From assembly GCF_947501415.1 (NCBI RefSeq), contig NZ_CANMVL010000004.1, positions 62,001 to 126,000 on the forward strand: a stretch of DNA of 64,000 nt, read 5' to 3'. Each line of letters starts with the position of its first letter. Position 1 is the first letter of the stretch. The notes under the pieces are model-generated. The model saw only the letters and a list, made by a program, of their open reading frames with translations, was not told the DNA's origin and ran no database searches. This document shows positions 62,487-64,000 of this stretch, one piece after another. Source of the DNA: an uncultured Halomonas sp. (GTDB taxonomy: Bacteria; Pseudomonadota; Gammaproteobacteria; Pseudomonadales; Halomonadaceae). The position numbers and the translations under genes are program-made.

Positions 62487-63203
62487 TCAGTGGATCAACA
62501 TATGGCCCATGATGCCTAGGGCGAAGCCGAACACCGCGCCGAGCGGCGGACCCCAGTGGCGCTCGAGCCTGGCCTGGGGGGCAAGGTCCTGGAACACCGA
62601 GTAGAGGATGCCGCCGGCGGCAAACAGCATGATGGCTGCGACTACCGAGGGGTAGTCCGATAGCCACCAGAACCCACCAAGACCGGCGAGCGGCCCCAGC
62701 CAGGCCATGGTGAAGAACATCCCGACCAGGCGGCGTGATGAATAGGCGGTGCTCTGGCGAAGCTCGTGATAGGCGTTGAAGCCTTCCGGCAGGTTCTGCA
62801 GCGCCATCAGACCGGCCAGCAGCATGCCGCCGTTGCTGCCATAGGCGAAGGCGGCCCCCAGTGCCAGCGCCTCGGGCACGAAGTCGGCGAGCATGGCGGC
62901 AAGCTGACTGGCCGAGGAGCCGCTGCGTGCCAGCATCACGTCCAGTGTCATAAAGGCAATGCCGCCGGCCAGGAACCAGGCGGCAGCCCCTCCGAGGGTG
63001 AGGTCCGGCAGGCTCTCGGGCACCAGCACCAGGGCCACCGCCGAGAGCAGCGCCCCGCCACCGAAGGCGATGATACCGTGGCGCAGCTCGCTCTCGAGCC
63101 ACGGGATATCGATGCGCTCCTTCCAGGCCGCCCAGGCCCCTAGCGGCATCGCCATGCCCGCCATCAGCGTCAGTGCCACCACCGCTTGCCAGTTGTCCAC
63201 CAT
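62487..63203 (-). CDS. ZIP-family metal transporter
   Basis: A 238-aa membrane protein with about eight helices. ZIP metal-site helices are recognisable but altered: MLADFVPEALALGAAFAYG (TM4-like, DFVPEALALG) and MALQNLPEGFNAYHELRQS (TM5-like, QNLPEG in place of HNLPEG). It therefore lacks one of the usual His ligands, so metal preference may be changed or lost. Start at ATG 63203. Convergent with glnA. Confidence 0.78.
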   Translation of the reverse strand: MVDNWQAVVALTLMAGMAMPLGAWAAWKERIDIPWLESELRHGIIAFGGGALLSAVALVLVPESLPDLTLGGAAAWFLAGGIAFMTLDVMLARSGSSASQLAAMLADFVPEALALGAAFAYGSNGGMLLAGLMALQNLPEGFNAYHELRQSTAYSSRRLVGMFFTMAWLGPLAGLGGFWWLSDYPSVVAAIMLFAAGGILYSVFQDLAPQARLERHWGPPLGAVFGFALGIMGHMLIH

Positions 63204-63367
63204 CGGTCTCCTTGGGTAGCTGTCTACAGGGCCATCCTAGGCCGTAGCCTCGCCACTCGGCCAGTTGCTGCTGGCGCTGAGGCATCGGGCCTGCTTATGA
63301 TGTGGCCTATATTACCGGTAGGCGGCAGGTTGCCGGCGATCGACTCTTTGGCAAGGCGGAGAACTCC

Positions 63368-63928
63368 ATGGGCAAAACGGTCCTGACCCTCGTGCTGGCT
63401 CTGGGCGTAACACTGACGGCCCACGGCCAGACCATCTATCGCACCACGGACGCCCAGGGGAATGTGGTATTCACCGACGACCCTGACCTGGGTGGCGAGC
63501 AGGTGGAGCTGGCGCCGGTGACGGTGGTACCGTCCCGGGGGAGTGCAGACGCCGGCCAGGTCGTGCCGCGCCGCGACAGTGCGCCCGCGACGTCCCGCCC
63601 GGGGCAGCCCTTCATGCCCTATGACAGCTTCCGTATCATCTCTCCGACCCATGAGCAGGCCTTTCCGGTAGGCGCGGCGGGTAATGTCGCCGTGGATCTG
63701 GGGATCTCGCCCGACCTGCGCGAGGATCATCGCGTCAGGCTGCTGGTGGATGGCCAGATCAGCCAGTCGGCGATGCACACCTCGGCCTTCATGGTGCCCA
63801 ACATGAACCCTGGTGAGCACGTGCTTCAGGCGGAGCTGCTGGATGCCCGCGGTGGGATTCGCCATCGCACCTCACCGGTGACGATCTACGTACTGCGCGC
63901 CAACGTGAATCGCCAGCCCAATGGCTGA
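63368..63928 (+). CDS. DUF4124-domain exported protein
   Basis: A 186-aa secreted protein. Signal MGKTVLTLVLALGVTLTAHG, then the DUF4124 core TIYRTTDAQGNVVFTDDPDLGGEQVELAPV (about residues 21-50) and a beta-rich domain (FRIISPTHEQAFPVGAAGNVAVDLGISPDLREDHRVRLLVDG). GGAG stands 6 bases before the ATG at 63368. In Pseudomonas and Halomonas this gene often lies between glnA and ntrB-ntrC, so the sequence to the right of the window would be expected to carry those regulators. Confidence 0.85.
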   Translation: MGKTVLTLVLALGVTLTAHGQTIYRTTDAQGNVVFTDDPDLGGEQVELAPVTVVPSRGSADAGQVVPRRDSAPATSRPGQPFMPYDSFRIISPTHEQAFPVGAAGNVAVDLGISPDLREDHRVRLLVDGQISQSAMHTSAFMVPNMNPGEHVLQAELLDARGGIRHRTSPVTIYVLRANVNRQPNG

Positions 63929-64000
63929 CCACCCTTACGGGCGTCCCTTCTTCCTCCAGTCATGACACTGCCCCCCTCCTGATCAACGCCTGCCGATGAG

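Overview
The window is a GC-rich chromosomal segment from a gammaproteobacterium, most likely a member of the Halomonadaceae (Halomonas or a relative). The evidence is the gene content and style: a glycine-betaine binding protein, very acidic soluble proteins, and a typA / glnA (NtrC and sigma-54 controlled) / DUF4124 block at the right-hand end. This placement rests on gene content, not on a database search. I found no rRNA, tRNA, CRISPR array, IS element or prophage.

Layout, left to right. (1) 0.1-4.3 kb: betaine-binding protein, then an iron-uptake pair (PiuC-type dioxygenase and TonB siderophore receptor) behind a Fur-box-like site. (2) 4.4-15.2 kb: a lipocalin-like lipoprotein and an FtsX-type ABC permease/ATPase. 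These normally form one operon; here a tryptophan-tryptophylquinone (TTQ) amine dehydrogenase cluster (aauB-E-D-A, monohaem cytochrome c, a flavin/[2Fe-2S]/membrane fusion and a pentahaem cytochrome) sits between them. No mauG-type TTQ-maturation gene is present. (3) 15.3-23.2 kb: an AraC-family regulator facing a five-gene acyl-CoA operon (orphan binding protein, two acyl-CoA ligases, acyl-CoA dehydrogenase, thiolase). (4) 23.4-27.6 kb: a Zur-type box and znuC-znuB-znuA preceded by a tiny membrane ORF, then a UbiH/COQ6-family hydroxylase. (5) 27.6-34.1 kb: a divergent, apparently uncharacterised oxidation/uptake island. One arm is a rubredoxin-flavoprotein fusion plus an acyl-CoA-dehydrogenase-fold flavoenzyme; the other is an NrtA/SsuA-type ABC importer plus an OsmC-like protein. 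(6) 34.1-37.2 kb: aldo/keto reductase, then an AhpD-like protein and thioredoxin controlled by a convergent TetR gene through three copies of one 16-bp operator. (7) 37.6-50.3 kb: single genes and pairs for transport and housekeeping (YbfB-type MFS, Mop plus molybdate/sulfate transporter, YbjQ, DUF2235 hydrolase, PhoD, sulfite-oxidase-fold protein plus diguanylate cyclase, DUF4202, C45 acyltransferase, DAACS symporter, dienelactone hydrolase). (8) 50.5-57.3 kb: a Liv-type ABC system (binding protein convergent to livM-H-F-G arm) and an NSS sodium symporter. (9) 57.4-64 kb: small hypothetical protein, typA, GT2-like protein, glnA with NtrC/sigma-54 promoter, ZIP transporter and DUF4124 protein.

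The three items most worth experimental attention are the amine dehydrogenase cluster without a known TTQ-maturation gene, the rubredoxin/flavoenzyme/ABC/OsmC island, and the self-contained TetR / AhpD-like / thioredoxin module. Gene starts were reassigned from ribosome-binding sites wherever the longest reading frame began too early.
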